This document shows, piece after piece, positions 1-9,525 of a DNA stretch of 64,000 bases. The DNA is taken from the NCBI GenBank assembly GCA_937958815.1, contig CALGMR010000012.1:124001-188000 (forward strand). Reading direction: 5' to 3'. This DNA comes from an uncultured Rhizobiaceae group bacterium (GTDB lineage: Bacteria; Pseudomonadota; Alphaproteobacteria; Rhizobiales; Rhizobiaceae). Position 1 is the stretch's first letter. The number at the start of each line of letters is the position of its first letter. A program made the position numbers and the translations under genes. Below the pieces are notes generated by a model that was given only the letters and a program-made list of their open reading frames with translations, made no database searches and was not told where the DNA came from.

Positions 1-136
1 GAACGAGATCAGCATCGATTCCAGCCACCCGCCGCGCGGCATAATGAATGGCTTTCGCGCATTCTGGAGTGGAATCAACGACAGCTAAAAACTTGCGCCT
101 GTGGCCTTCTTCACGAACTTGTCTCTTGGTGACCAT
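1..136 (-). CDS. Universal stress protein (UspA family), N-terminal part only
   Basis: Only the first 45 codons lie in the window; the rest runs off the left edge. Read on the minus strand from ATG at 136, the protein begins MVTKRQVREEGHRRKF and continues LAVVDSTPECAKAIHYAARR. This matches the first beta strand of UspA folds (a hydrophobic strand ending in an Asp, then a helix bearing A..YAARxA) that forms the edge of the adenine-nucleotide pocket. It sits downstream of trpS in the same direction, with a gap of about 36 bases and no obvious Shine-Dalgarno. Family assignment rests on a short stretch, so the subtype cannot be given. Confidence 0.65.
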   Translation of the reverse strand, partial: MVTKRQVREEGHRRKFLAVVDSTPECAKAIHYAARRVAGIDADLV

Positions 137-172
137 GTTGCGGTGTTGCTCAATGTTTGAATAAAAAGCAGA

Positions 173-1246
173 TTAACGCCGCGCGCCAACAAAGCCAACG
201 ATTTCCTTCACATCAGCCAGGGTTTCGCAAGCGATCTCCCGTGCGCGATCAGAACCATCTTTTAAAACGGCATCAATTTCGGTTGGGTCTGCCTGTAAAC
301 GTCTCATTTCATCGGCGATGGGTGCAATTTTCTCAACCGCCACGTCAGCAAGGGCGGGTTTAAAAGTTCCAAACTGGGCGCCAGCATAGTCTTTCAAAAC
401 CGATGCTTGGTCAGTGTCGGTGAGCGCTGCAAAAATTCCAACCAGATTGTCAGCCTCAGGGCGGCCCTCCAAACCTTCAATGGTTTCCGGCAAAGGGTCA
501 GCATCTGTTTTGGCCTTGCGAATTTTTTTCGCAATGGCATCGGCATCATCCGTCATGACAATTCGCGACAAATCAGAAGGATCAGATTTTGACATTTTCT
601 TTGAACCATCGCGCAGGCTCATGACCCGTGCTGCTGGCCCACCAATTAGAGGTTCGGTGATCGGGAAGTAACCCTGCACAGTTTCATCACCCACTTTCAT
701 AGGCTCTCCCAGTGAGAGTTCTTTGATGCGATCAGAAAAATCATTGTTGAATTTCTGCGCAATGTCGCGTGTGAGTTCTAGGTGCTGTTTTTGGTCTTCA
801 CCCACAGGCACATGGGTGGCGCGATATGTGAGGATATCCGACGCCATTAATGTGGGATACGAAAACAGACCGACCGAGGCTTTTTCGCGGTCTTTGCCTG
901 CTTTTTCTTTGAACTGTGTCATTCGGTTCAGCCACCCCATGCGCGCCACGCAATTGAAGATCCAAGCAAGTTCAGCATGCTCTGCAACCTGGCTTTGGTT
1001 GAAGACAATGTGTTTTTTCGGATCGATGCCTGAAGCAAGGTAAGCTGCGGTAACTTCGCGAATATTTGCTGCCATCTCTGCGGGGTCTTGCCATACAGTG
1101 ATGGCGTGCAAATCAACAACGCAGTAAATGCAGTTGTAATCATTCTGGAGCGGCACAAATTTCTTAATGGCACCAAGGTAGTTGCCCAGATGCAAATTGC
1201 CCGTTGGTTGAATTCCTGAAAAGACGCGTTCTTGTATTTTAGACAT
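173..1246 (-). CDS. trpS: Tryptophan--tRNA ligase
   Basis: Cytoplasmic class Ic aminoacyl-tRNA synthetase that charges tRNA-Trp using ATP. The 357-residue length is slightly above the usual 330-350. The class I HIGH signature appears as PTGNLHLGN (residues 14-22) and the KMSKS loop as KMSKS (217-221), followed by SDPSD. ATG at 1246 gives an N-terminus ([16 protein letters not shown]) that fits the family directly. The gene lies 51 bases downstream of murJ on the same strand, a neighbourhood common in Rhizobiales. No frameshift or missing motif is seen. Confidence 0.97.
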   Translation of the reverse strand: MSKIQERVFSGIQPTGNLHLGNYLGAIKKFVPLQNDYNCIYCVVDLHAITVWQDPAEMAANIREVTAAYLASGIDPKKHIVFNQSQVAEHAELAWIFNCVARMGWLNRMTQFKEKAGKDREKASVGLFSYPTLMASDILTYRATHVPVGEDQKQHLELTRDIAQKFNNDFSDRIKELSLGEPMKVGDETVQGYFPITEPLIGGPAARVMSLRDGSKKMSKSDPSDLSRIVMTDDADAIAKKIRKAKTDADPLPETIEGLEGRPEADNLVGIFAALTDTDQASVLKDYAGAQFGTFKPALADVAVEKIAPIADEMRRLQADPTEIDAVLKDGSDRAREIACETLADVKEIVGFVGARR

Positions 1247-1297
1247 GGTGTGGACCCAAGCTGGAGACTGTTTGGGCGGGTGTATGGGGCAAGTGGC

Positions 1298-2854
1298 TTA
1301 TCGGCGCAAGAGCCGTTTCACTTGGGCCTGATCCACAGCGCCTGACACAAAGCAAATTGCAAAATAAACCACCGCTCCAAACCCGATCAACCCACCAACG
1401 CTGATGAGTTGAACCAAGAACCCAGCGTATGTGAGAGTTTCTGCCAAAGGCAAACGCGCAACCCAAATGGCAATGCCCATGGTGATGGCAGAAACCAGCA
1501 ACATGACCAGTCTTCGAAGGGTCAAATGATCGGGTTTGAAATCACCGCGGCGCCATTGTGTAACGACCAGCAAGACGAGGTTCACCCATGCAGAAACGGA
1601 TGTGGCAATCGCGATGCCCACATGGCCCAGAGTCGGAAACAAAGCCAGTGAAAGTGCAATATTGGTGACAACCATGATGCAAGAAAACCAGAATGGCGTG
1701 CGCATATCTTCACGTGCAAAAAACGCTGGTTGAAACACTTTCATCATCACATAGGCAGGAAGACCCGTCGCAAAGGCCGCCAAAGCAAGGGCGGTTTTCG
1801 ATGTAGCCACCGCATCAAACTCGCCGCGTTCATAAAGCAGGCGCACAATATCTTCAGGGATAATCATGAACCCGACGGCTGCCGGCAGGGTCAAGGCCAG
1901 TGCAAATTCCAACGATCTGTTCTGTAATTTTTCTGCTTCATCGTGATCGCCAGATTTTAAGGCGCGGGACAATTCAGGCAAAAGCACAACCCCAACCGCG
2001 ATACCAATCACGCCTAAGGGTAATTGGTTAAGACGATCCGCATAATTTAAGAGCGCGTTTGCGCCATCTTGAGCTGTGGCAATAATGGTTCCAATCAGCA
2101 AGTTGATCTGTAACACACCGCCTGTCAGCAGGCTCGGCCCCATAAGCACCATCAACCGCTTCACGGGTGCCGTGAGTTTGGGAAAGGTGAGTTTAAATCC
2201 CATGCCTTCACGACGGATACCCCAAAGCAAAAACAGGAATTGTGCAATTCCGGAGAAAAACACACCCCAAGCAAGTGCAATACCTGTATCGCGCTCGGTC
2301 ATGTCCCACCAAATCGCGTAAACCAGAATGCTGACAAGAATGACGTTCAACAAAACGGGCACAATAGCCGCCAAAAAATAACGGCGCAGAGAGTTCAAAA
2401 TACCTGAGAACATGGCCACCAAAGACATGCACAACAAGTAAGGAAACATAATGCGTGTCATGATGACAGCGAGGTCAAACTTTTCTGGATCGTCGGTAAA
2501 GCCGGGCGCGACAATTGTGGACACAAGAAACGGCATGGCCAACAGGGCAAGGCCAGTGAACACCAACAACCATGATGCTAAAACTGCAAAGACGTCTTGG
2601 CCAAATTTGCGCGCAGCATCATTTCCGCCTTCTTCCAACTCTTTTGCAAACAGCGGAATAAAAGCGATGTTGAACGCGCCTTCAGCGAATAAGCGGCGGA
2701 ACAGATTTGGAAATCTGAAACACGTGTAAAAAACATCTGCCACCGGCCCCGTGCCCAATGCAGCAGCCATAAATGCTTCGCGTGCAAACCCCAGTACGCG
2801 ACTGGCCATGGTCGCGCCGCCCACCGTTGCAAATTTGGAAATCAATCCGCTCAT
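1298..2854 (-). CDS. murJ: Lipid II flippase MurJ (MviN family)
   Basis: Integral membrane protein of the MOP superfamily that moves lipid II across the inner membrane for peptidoglycan synthesis. Its 518 residues carry many hydrophobic helices consistent with the 14-TM MurJ topology. Family hallmarks are visible: the N-terminal GGATMASRVLGFAREAFMAAALG, then FRFPNLFRRLFAEGAFNIAFIP (with the lipid-contacting Arg cluster and the GAFN motif), and QFLFLLWGIRREG. Start ATG (2854) overlaps the glnD stop by four bases (ATGA), so it is translationally coupled to glnD. Confidence 0.96.
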   Translation of the reverse strand: MSGLISKFATVGGATMASRVLGFAREAFMAAALGTGPVADVFYTCFRFPNLFRRLFAEGAFNIAFIPLFAKELEEGGNDAARKFGQDVFAVLASWLLVFTGLALLAMPFLVSTIVAPGFTDDPEKFDLAVIMTRIMFPYLLCMSLVAMFSGILNSLRRYFLAAIVPVLLNVILVSILVYAIWWDMTERDTGIALAWGVFFSGIAQFLFLLWGIRREGMGFKLTFPKLTAPVKRLMVLMGPSLLTGGVLQINLLIGTIIATAQDGANALLNYADRLNQLPLGVIGIAVGVVLLPELSRALKSGDHDEAEKLQNRSLEFALALTLPAAVGFMIIPEDIVRLLYERGEFDAVATSKTALALAAFATGLPAYVMMKVFQPAFFAREDMRTPFWFSCIMVVTNIALSLALFPTLGHVGIAIATSVSAWVNLVLLVVTQWRRGDFKPDHLTLRRLVMLLVSAITMGIAIWVARLPLAETLTYAGFLVQLISVGGLIGFGAVVYFAICFVSGAVDQAQVKRLLRR

Positions 2855-5637
2855 GAAGCAAGCTTCTCTGTTTTGTCGGCAGATGGGGTCACTGCATTTA
2901 GCAGTTTTCGTTTAATTGCTGAGAGTTTTTGTGCAGATTCAATTTTGTGGCCTACAAGATCGGTCACATAGAACGTATCGATGAACTTTTCACCAAAGGT
3001 TGCAATATGGGCTGACGCAATATCTAGCGACAGATCGGCCATTGCATCGGCAATCTTCGACAACACTCCCGGTCGATCCAGCCCTTCAATTTCAAGCACT
3101 GTAAATTTATCGGACGCGGTGTTGTTGATAATGACAGACGGTTCAACCTTAAAGGCCTTTTTCCGCCCGCTGGGTTTGGGTTGGTTTTCAAACAGGTCTT
3201 TTAGTCGCAATTTTCCTGATAAAACGTCTTCAATAGTTTCACCAATGCGCTCCGCTCGGCGCAGTTCATCCGCTTCATTTTCAAAGGCGCGGTTGATAAA
3301 TATTGAATCCAGTGCGCGACCGTCTTTTGTGGTGAAGACTTGAGCGTCCACAATGTTGGCTTCAGCCGCTGTGCAACAGCCTGTGATTGTCGACAGCAAA
3401 CGAGGGTGATCAGGTGCCAGCAGCGTGATTTCAGTTACGGCTTCAAACTCTCTTGTGGCAATAGTTGTTGCAACACTGCGCCCAGCCTTGTCACTGTCGC
3501 GAATAAATTCCAGATGCCGCTTTTGATCTTCACGCGGCACCGTCATCAGATAATTGTCGTACATCAAATCGAGGCAACGTTTGCGTTCCTTGGCGGGCCA
3601 GTCTTCCAACAAGGCTTCCAATTCTTCGCGCACTTCCGCAATGCGTTCTTTGCGAGGAATTGATGTGAAGCCACCGGTCAATCGAGGTTCGGTTTCATAG
3701 TAGAGTGTGCGTAATAATTGGCCCTTCCAGCCGTTCCACACGTCTGGCCCTACCGCTTTAATGTCGCACACTGTCAGCACGAGAAGAGCTTTCATGCGAT
3801 CCATGCTTTGCATGACAGATGCGAAATCGGAAATGGTGCGTGGGTCATTCAGATCGCGTGATTGGGCAGTGTTGGACATCAGCAAGTGTTGCTCAATCAA
3901 CCATGCCACAAATTCTGTCTGCGCTTTTGAAAGGCCAAGACGGGGACAGACTTTGCGCGCGACTTTCGCACCAGCAATAGAGTGATCTTCAGGCCGCCCT
4001 TTCGCCACATCGTGCAAAAGCAGAGCAACGTAAAGAACGACACGATTTTGCGAATGTGCCATCAATTCGTTGGCAAGAGGGTGTTGTTCACCGACGTCCC
4101 CTTGCTCGATTTCAGACAGGATACCGATCGAACGCAGCAAGTGCTCGTCTACGGTATAGTGGTGATACATATTAAATTGCATCATCGAAACAATCTTGCC
4201 GAAATCTGGAATGAACTTTCCAAGCACGCCGCTTTCGTTCATTTTCCGAAGAGTACGTTCCGGTGTTTTGCGAGAGGTCAGGCACGCTAGAAAATCCGCA
4301 TTGGCTTCGGGAGTGGTTCGCAGGGTTTTGTTGACCAATTTCAAGGAACGCGAAACCAATTGCATGGCATCTGGATGGAAGAGAAATTCGTTTTCTTCAG
4401 CCAAACGGAACATTTTGATGATGTTGACAGGCTCACGTTTGAACACGTCATCGTCGACTGGTTTGATGCGGTTGTTTACTGCAACAAATTGATCCGTCCC
4501 TTTTATTTTTTTCGGACGGCGGGTCAGGGAGCGAAAAATACCTGTGACCCCTTGAACGCTTTTCGCTTGCTCTTCTTCCAGCGTCGAACACAAAATGCGC
4601 GTGAGGTCTCCCACATCTTTGGCCACCAGAAAATAGTGTTTCATGAACCGTTCAACCGCACTTTGACCCGGGTGTGGTAAATACCCCAAACGTTCCGCCA
4701 ACATAGGTTGAAGGTCAAAGGACAACCGCTCAGTGGCGCGACCTGTTGCAAAGTGCAGGTGGCATCTCACGGCCCAAAGGAAGTCATGTGCCTTTGAAAA
4801 CTTCTGGAACTCGGTTTTTGAAAAAACCTTTGCAGCTCGAAGCTCCCTCCAAGTGCGCACCTGATAAAAATATTTGGAGATCCAAAACAGCGTGTGAATA
4901 TCCCGTTGCCCACCTTTCCCATCTTTTACGTTGGGTTCAACGAGATACCGTGACTCACCAGATTTGCGGTGACGTTCGTCGCGCTCGCTGAGTTTGGCTT
5001 CAATGAATTCTTTGGCTGTAGAAGATACAATTTCCTTGTTGAAGCGCGCCAACATCTCGTCAAACAGATCAGTGTTTCCCCACAGAAAACGGGCTTCCAA
5101 AATTGCAGTTCGTATCGTCATATCGTCGCGGGAAAGGCGAATGCATTCTTCAAGAGTGCGCGTGGCATGCCCCACTTTGAAACCCATATCCCACAACATG
5201 TAGAGAATATATTCTACGAGGCTCTCACCCAGAGCAGTCAATTTATAAGGTAACAAAAACAGCAAATCGATGTCTGATCCGGGCGCCAGTGTGCCCCGAC
5301 CATATCCGCCCACCGCAACCACCGACATGCGTTCGCCTTGCGAAAGGTTTGAAGCACGCAGAACATGAACCATTGCAAAGTCATAAATGCAGCGAATGAT
5401 CTCGTCTTGAAGGTGTGACAGACGAGCCGCACAATCAGCACCACTTCCATCTTCAATCAACAGCTCTTCCGCACGTTTTCTGCCCTGTGCCGAGATCTCT
5501 TTGAGATGGGTCAACACTTTTAGCCGCACATCGCTGGAACTCCCGTCACCATCAGTTTCCTTGGTGAATGCGGTGAGATCAGCGCGCAGTTTTTCAGAGT
5601 CGATCAACAGGGACAGTTTAAGATCTTGTTTGGGCAT
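2851..5637 (-). CDS. glnD: Bifunctional PII uridylyltransferase/uridylyl-removing enzyme
   Basis: Master nitrogen sensor: glutamine binding switches it between uridylylating and deuridylylating PII proteins (GlnB/GlnK). Domains in order: nucleotidyltransferase with GGYGRGTLAPGSDIDLL near residues 110-126 (the G-G and D-x-D metal motif), the GlnD PII-UTase helical region, an HD hydrolase domain with LLLHDVAKGRPEDHS about half way, and two C-terminal ACT domains (starting near VTEITLLAPDHP and FTVLEIEGLDRPG). The open frame extends ten codons upstream to a TTG at 5667; I chose ATG 5637 (MPKQDLKLS) because it matches the family N-terminus. Length is 928 residues, as expected. It is coupled to murJ. 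Confidence 0.96.
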   Translation of the reverse strand: MPKQDLKLSLLIDSEKLRADLTAFTKETDGDGSSSDVRLKVLTHLKEISAQGRKRAEELLIEDGSGADCAARLSHLQDEIIRCIYDFAMVHVLRASNLSQGERMSVVAVGGYGRGTLAPGSDIDLLFLLPYKLTALGESLVEYILYMLWDMGFKVGHATRTLEECIRLSRDDMTIRTAILEARFLWGNTDLFDEMLARFNKEIVSSTAKEFIEAKLSERDERHRKSGESRYLVEPNVKDGKGGQRDIHTLFWISKYFYQVRTWRELRAAKVFSKTEFQKFSKAHDFLWAVRCHLHFATGRATERLSFDLQPMLAERLGYLPHPGQSAVERFMKHYFLVAKDVGDLTRILCSTLEEEQAKSVQGVTGIFRSLTRRPKKIKGTDQFVAVNNRIKPVDDDVFKREPVNIIKMFRLAEENEFLFHPDAMQLVSRSLKLVNKTLRTTPEANADFLACLTSRKTPERTLRKMNESGVLGKFIPDFGKIVSMMQFNMYHHYTVDEHLLRSIGILSEIEQGDVGEQHPLANELMAHSQNRVVLYVALLLHDVAKGRPEDHSIAGAKVARKVCPRLGLSKAQTEFVAWLIEQHLLMSNTAQSRDLNDPRTISDFASVMQSMDRMKALLVLTVCDIKAVGPDVWNGWKGQLLRTLYYETEPRLTGGFTSIPRKERIAEVREELEALLEDWPAKERKRCLDLMYDNYLMTVPREDQKRHLEFIRDSDKAGRSVATTIATREFEAVTEITLLAPDHPRLLSTITGCCTAAEANIVDAQVFTTKDGRALDSIFINRAFENEADELRRAERIGETIEDVLSGKLRLKDLFENQPKPSGRKKAFKVEPSVIINNTASDKFTVLEIEGLDRPGVLSKIADAMADLSLDIASAHIATFGEKFIDTFYVTDLVGHKIESAQKLSAIKRKLLNAVTPSADKTEKLAS

Positions 5638-5696
5638 CTTGGCTTTGCGATATATGGCGCTTTGCAAATGCTTTTACGCGAGCCGTATCGCACTGG

Positions 5697-6173
5697 CTAG
5701 GGTTGAAAGACCCTCACAAATTTCTCTTGGCCGATGGTTTCAGGAGATTTTTTCCCACGTTTTTCACTGACCAGTACCATGGCCGCATCAGCGGTCATTC
5801 CATTTTTCACCAACAGGCAAGAAGCGAGTGTTCCCGCGCGTCCAACACCACCTGCACAATGCAGAAACAGATTTTCGCCTCGCTCCAGAAGACCGGTTAG
5901 TTTGTTGGCCAACTCAGGAAAAGCAGCGGCATCAGGTGTCTTGAAATCGTCAACTGGAAAACGGGTGAACCCGATACCAACTTCATTCAAGGCACGGCCT
6001 TCGCCTTGAAGTCCATATTTTTCAACTTCGCTTTGTGCAATCAGCGAGACAACATGTGTCACGCCGATTTCAGTCAGAGCCTTGGGCCACGTGGCAAAGT
6101 TCTGGAGAAGTGGTCGCGGCCCCATCCAGATCGACCCATTGCCAATATTGGAAACAAAATGGAAATCAGCCAC
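5697..6173 (-). CDS. Cysteine-based protein phosphatase (PTP/dual-specificity type)
   Basis: A compact 158-residue tyrosine/dual-specificity phosphatase fold. The P-loop HCAGGVGRAG (residues 105-114) holds the nucleophilic Cys106 and phosphate-binding Arg112; VDD at about 74-76 supplies the likely general-acid Asp. It is soluble and has no signal peptide. It is the last gene of a four-gene minus-strand operon, starting 2 bases after the D-amino acid transaminase stop. The substrate is unknown; the operon position next to D-glutamate genes suggests, but does not show, a link with that pathway. glnD follows 59 bases downstream. Confidence 0.85.
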   Translation of the reverse strand: MADFHFVSNIGNGSIWMGPRPLLQNFATWPKALTEIGVTHVVSLIAQSEVEKYGLQGEGRALNEVGIGFTRFPVDDFKTPDAAAFPELANKLTGLLERGENLFLHCAGGVGRAGTLASCLLVKNGMTADAAMVLVSEKRGKKSPETIGQEKFVRVFQP

Positions 6174-6175
6174 GT

Positions 6176-7030
6176 TTAAATGGCTGCTTTCAAATTCTCT
6201 TCAATATAAAGAGCCCGCAAACGATCCCCAACGGGTCCGGGTTTGCCAGTACCCACTTTATTGCCATCAATTTCAACAATCGGATTTGTAAAGCCGGAAG
6301 CAGAGGTGGCAAATGCTTCGTCGGCTTCATAGGCTTCTTCAATTGTGAACGGGCGCTCCTCAACTTCCATTTGCAGAAGCTTTGCACAGGCCAAAACAGA
6401 TTTGCGTGTGATGCCGTGCAAAATGTCGTTTGAAAGATTGCGAGTGATGATCTTTCCACCTTTTACGATATAGGCGTTGTTGGACGTGCCTTCCGTGACA
6501 AAACCTTCCTGCACCATCCACGCGTCATCAGCACCTTGTGCCTTGGCTTCCATTTTGGCCAACGATGGGTAGAGCAATTGGACAGTCTTAATGTCGCGAC
6601 GTCCCCAACGCAGATCGTCGATGGAAATCACTTTCAGTCCTTCACTTTCAACAGATGTGCCAATGATTTGTTTTTCCTGAGTGAACAACACCACAGTTAA
6701 AGGAGTGTCCTCAGGCGGGAAGGCGAAGTCGCGATCACCCGGATTGCCACGCGTCATTTGCAGATAGATCATACCTTGTTCGAGCGTGTTACGCTCCACC
6801 AATTCGCGATGAATGGCGAGCATCTCTTCGCGATCAACCTTGTGCTTGTAACCGAGTTCTGTGAGTGAGCGCTGCAACCGTTCGATGTGCCCATCGAAGC
6901 CAATGAGTTTGCCATTCAAAACGGTTGTCACTTCATATACGCCATCGGCGAACAAAAATCCGCGGTCAAAAACCGAAATATGAGCTTCGTTCTCCGGCAC
7001 ATAATTGCCGTTCAAATATACAGTTCTCAT
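6176..7030 (-). CDS. dat: D-amino acid aminotransferase (PLP fold type IV)
   Basis: Transfers amino groups between D-amino acids and 2-oxo acids, giving D-Glu or D-Ala and a keto acid. The 284 residues match D-amino acid transaminases. SVFDRGFLFADGVYEV (residues 19-34) is the family N-terminal signature; the PLP Schiff-base Lys is K148 in RRDIKTVQLLYPSLAKMEA, and QEGFVTEGTSNNAYIV supplies the Glu that contacts the pyridine nitrogen. Branched-chain aminotransferase and aminodeoxychorismate lyase share the fold, but the DIK..QLL..LAK pattern favours D-amino acid transaminase. It lies 3 bases downstream of dgcA. Confidence 0.9.
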   Translation of the reverse strand: MRTVYLNGNYVPENEAHISVFDRGFLFADGVYEVTTVLNGKLIGFDGHIERLQRSLTELGYKHKVDREEMLAIHRELVERNTLEQGMIYLQMTRGNPGDRDFAFPPEDTPLTVVLFTQEKQIIGTSVESEGLKVISIDDLRWGRRDIKTVQLLYPSLAKMEAKAQGADDAWMVQEGFVTEGTSNNAYIVKGGKIITRNLSNDILHGITRKSVLACAKLLQMEVEERPFTIEEAYEADEAFATSASGFTNPIVEIDGNKVGTGKPGPVGDRLRALYIEENLKAAI

Positions 7031-7033
7031 TGT

Positions 7034-8020
7034 TTAACCCCAAAGGTCAGCAGTGGGCGGATAGACCCCACGCTCATCAAACTTAAGAGGTGGGTTGCGA
7101 TCTTGTGCAAGAAGCAATGGCCCATCCAGATCAGTAAAAGCAACACCTTGTGCCACCAGTGTTGCAGGGGCCATAGCAAGGGATGAGCCGACCATGCAAC
7201 CGACCATAATATCAAACCCTGCTTTTTCCGCTTCAGAACGCAAAGCCAAGGCTTCGGTTAAGCCGCCTGTTTTATCCAGTTTGATGTTCACCATATCGTA
7301 TTTGCCTTTAAGGGCGGACAATGAAGAACGATCATGGCAAGATTCATCAGCGCAAACTGGCAAGACGCGTTCCACATCGCCAAGGGCATCGTCTTTTCCA
7401 ACAGGCATTGGTTGTTCAACCATTTTCACACCAAGGCGCACCAAAACCGGGGCCAGCTCTTTATAAGTGTCTGCATCCCAACCTTCATTGGCATCAATAA
7501 TAATGTCAGTGTTGGGTGCGCCGTCACGAACTGCTTCCAGCCGCGCCATGTCACCTTCGCCACCAAGCTTGATTTTCAAAAGTGGCCGAAAAGCGTGTTC
7601 GGCGGCTTTTGCGCGCATGGTTTCGGGGTCTGATAGAGAGAGCGTGTAAGCTGTGATTTCGGGTCCTGGATTGGAGAGCCCAGCAAGCTCATAGGCGCGT
7701 TTGCCTGCCCTTTTAGCTTCCAAATCCCAAAGCGCACAATCAAGCGCGTTGCGTGCAGCCCCCGGCTCCAGCATATCCTGCAGGTCTTCACGATCAATGC
7801 CGTTTTCGACAGCATTTTCCAGTGAACGAATTTCATCCATCACACTATCAACGGTCTCATCGTATCGCGCGTAGGGAACGCATTCCCCCCAGCCGCTAAA
7901 GGAGCCATCGTCAAGTTTCACCGTGACAACCCGTGCTTCAGTGCGTGAACCACGGGAGATTGTGAACACTTCCGCAAGTGGGAAGACGGTTTCTTCAACG
8001 TGAAGAGAAATTGCTGACAT
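7034..8020 (-). CDS. dgcA: N-acetyl-D-glutamate racemase DgcA (enolase superfamily)
   Basis: Member of the mandelate racemase/muconate lactonizing subgroup of the enolase superfamily, close to dipeptide epimerases. The beta-barrel shows the catalytic KxK (K149, K151 in LLKIKLGG), metal ligands D176 (DANEG), E202 (VEQP) and D225 (ADES), and the opposite base K247 (NIKLD). Paired with a DgcN homologue, it is best called the racemase that turns N-acetyl-D-Glu into N-acetyl-L-Glu in the DgcN-DgcA route of D-glutamate catabolism described in marine bacteria. Older annotations would say L-Ala-D/L-Glu epimerase, which remains possible. Its start overlaps the dgcN stop by one base. Confidence 0.85.
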   Translation of the reverse strand: MSAISLHVEETVFPLAEVFTISRGSRTEARVVTVKLDDGSFSGWGECVPYARYDETVDSVMDEIRSLENAVENGIDREDLQDMLEPGAARNALDCALWDLEAKRAGKRAYELAGLSNPGPEITAYTLSLSDPETMRAKAAEHAFRPLLKIKLGGEGDMARLEAVRDGAPNTDIIIDANEGWDADTYKELAPVLVRLGVKMVEQPMPVGKDDALGDVERVLPVCADESCHDRSSLSALKGKYDMVNIKLDKTGGLTEALALRSEAEKAGFDIMVGCMVGSSLAMAPATLVAQGVAFTDLDGPLLLAQDRNPPLKFDERGVYPPTADLWG

Positions 8021-9021
8021 TACACTGCTTCCAAAGCAACTACCAAACGGTCAGCACCATGGCGATATGGATCAACCGTTGGAAGCCCCATACGCTCTTC
8101 TATTTCTTTACAAAGTTCTGTGGCTTCCGCGTCGGACAGATGTTGCGTGTTGATAGCAATACCAACCACTTTCACATCCGGGTTGACCACTCGTGCCAAA
8201 ATCAGCGCTGTGTCGCGCAACTCTTCCAAACTTGGTTGTTGATAGTCTGGCAAGCCACGCATGTGTGTGCGGGTGGGTTCGTGACTTAAAATCAAAGCGT
8301 CTGGCTGTCCGCCGTGAACCAGTGCCATAGTCACACCAGAATAAGACGCGTGATACAGGCTGCCTTGACCTTCGATCAAGTCCCAGTGGTCGTCGTCATT
8401 GTCAGGCGTAAGATATTCAACCGCTCCAGCCATAAAGTCGGCAATCACGGCATCTAGCGGGACTCCATCGCCGGTCACCAAAATTCCAGTTTGGCCTGTG
8501 GCGCGGAATGTGGCTTTCATCCCCCGGGCACGCATCGCTTTTTCCATGCAAAGCGCGGTGTACATCTTGCCAACAGAGCAGTCTGTTCCCACAGCCAAGC
8601 AGCGTTTGCCTGTGCGGCGCACACCCGTTGCAATTGGGTATTCAACGCTTGGAATGCGCACATCGTGAAGTGCTCGCCCATGCGCAGAGGCTGTTTCCAC
8701 AAGATCGGTCTCATCGTTTAACAAATTGTGCAAGCCAGATGCCAAATCAAGGCCACCTTCCAGTGCCTGTTTGAGAACGGTTTTCCACTTGTCAGAAATA
8801 ACACCCCCTCGGTTGGCGACACCAATCACCATGGTTTTTGCGCCTTTGGAAACGGCTTCCTCGATGGTCAGATCGTCGAGGCCCATGTCTGCCTTGCACC
8901 CATCCAGACGCAATTGACCCACGCACAATTCAGGGCGCCAGTCTTTAATGCCTTGTGCAACCTTAGCGGCCAGAGGATCGGCAGCATCGCCTAGAAACAA
9001 TAAATACGGGGTTTCAATCAT
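8020..9021 (-). CDS. dgcN: D-glutamate N-acetyltransferase DgcN (DUF1611 family)
   Basis: DUF1611 protein of 333 residues. A P-loop-like GTDCSVGKM (about residues 145-153) opens the C-terminal nucleotide-binding-fold domain; the N-terminal segment PYLLFLGDAADPLAAKVAQG is typical. In the DgcN-DgcA pathway this enzyme acetylates D-Glu before racemisation. The open frame extends to 9057, but ATG 9021 (MIETPYLLFLG) fits the family start and has GGAGCAGG just upstream. It heads the operon dgcN-dgcA-dat-phosphatase, where all joints are 3 bases or less, so one transcript is likely. Confidence 0.83.
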   Translation of the reverse strand: MIETPYLLFLGDAADPLAAKVAQGIKDWRPELCVGQLRLDGCKADMGLDDLTIEEAVSKGAKTMVIGVANRGGVISDKWKTVLKQALEGGLDLASGLHNLLNDETDLVETASAHGRALHDVRIPSVEYPIATGVRRTGKRCLAVGTDCSVGKMYTALCMEKAMRARGMKATFRATGQTGILVTGDGVPLDAVIADFMAGAVEYLTPDNDDDHWDLIEGQGSLYHASYSGVTMALVHGGQPDALILSHEPTRTHMRGLPDYQQPSLEELRDTALILARVVNPDVKVVGIAINTQHLSDAEATELCKEIEERMGLPTVDPYRHGADRLVVALEAV

Positions 9022-9125
9022 GACCTGCTCCAGCAAACCGATGTCAGTTGAGAGCATTTAGTCCGACGCTGGTAATGCTGGCAATCACTGAATCTGCTGG
9101 CCCATTCAACAGGCTTGAACTGGAC

Positions 9126-9437
9126 TCATTTCTTGTCGAGCAAAAGCTGAGTGCCCTTTTTCAGTTTGTCTTGAATGCCGCCGGACAGTTTGGCCAAAAT
9201 CCACGGTAGATCGACTTCGATGAGCACATTTTCGTCTTGAACGGTCAGAGTGCCAGTTATTTTTTGCCCCATCGCGCCAGCGCTGAAGGTTAAAACATCG
9301 CCGTTCCAAGATTGTTGAACGTCCACAGATTTGCCAGCGATTTGCTCCTGAACCTTGGAGAAACCGCTTTCTATTCGGCTTTTTGCGCCATCTCGTGTGA
9401 GTTTATGGGGCACATTGACAGTGATTTTTTCGGCCAT
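9126..9437 (-). CDS. Polyhydroxyalkanoic acid system family protein (PHA_gran_rgn)
   Basis: Small soluble protein of 103 residues beginning MAEKITVNVPHKLTRDGAKSR. The pattern (I.V..PH.L....A..RI) and the later VEVDLPW-like segment (VLIEVDLPWILAKLSGG) are those of the PHA granule-region family, found beside polyhydroxyalkanoate genes and more widely in Proteobacteria. Its biochemical role is not established. No phaC, phaZ or phasin gene is in the window, so a PHA role cannot be supported from context. It is transcribed on the minus strand ahead of dgcN, with a gap of 104 bases. Confidence 0.7.
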   Translation of the reverse strand: MAEKITVNVPHKLTRDGAKSRIESGFSKVQEQIAGKSVDVQQSWNGDVLTFSAGAMGQKITGTLTVQDENVLIEVDLPWILAKLSGGIQDKLKKGTQLLLDKK

Positions 9438-9525
9438 GGGTCATGACTTTCGCTCTAAAGACGTTTTGCTGGCTTAGATTTGGGGTCTGAGTCTCCCTTT
9501 TTCAAACTTCAATGCAAGAGTCGTA

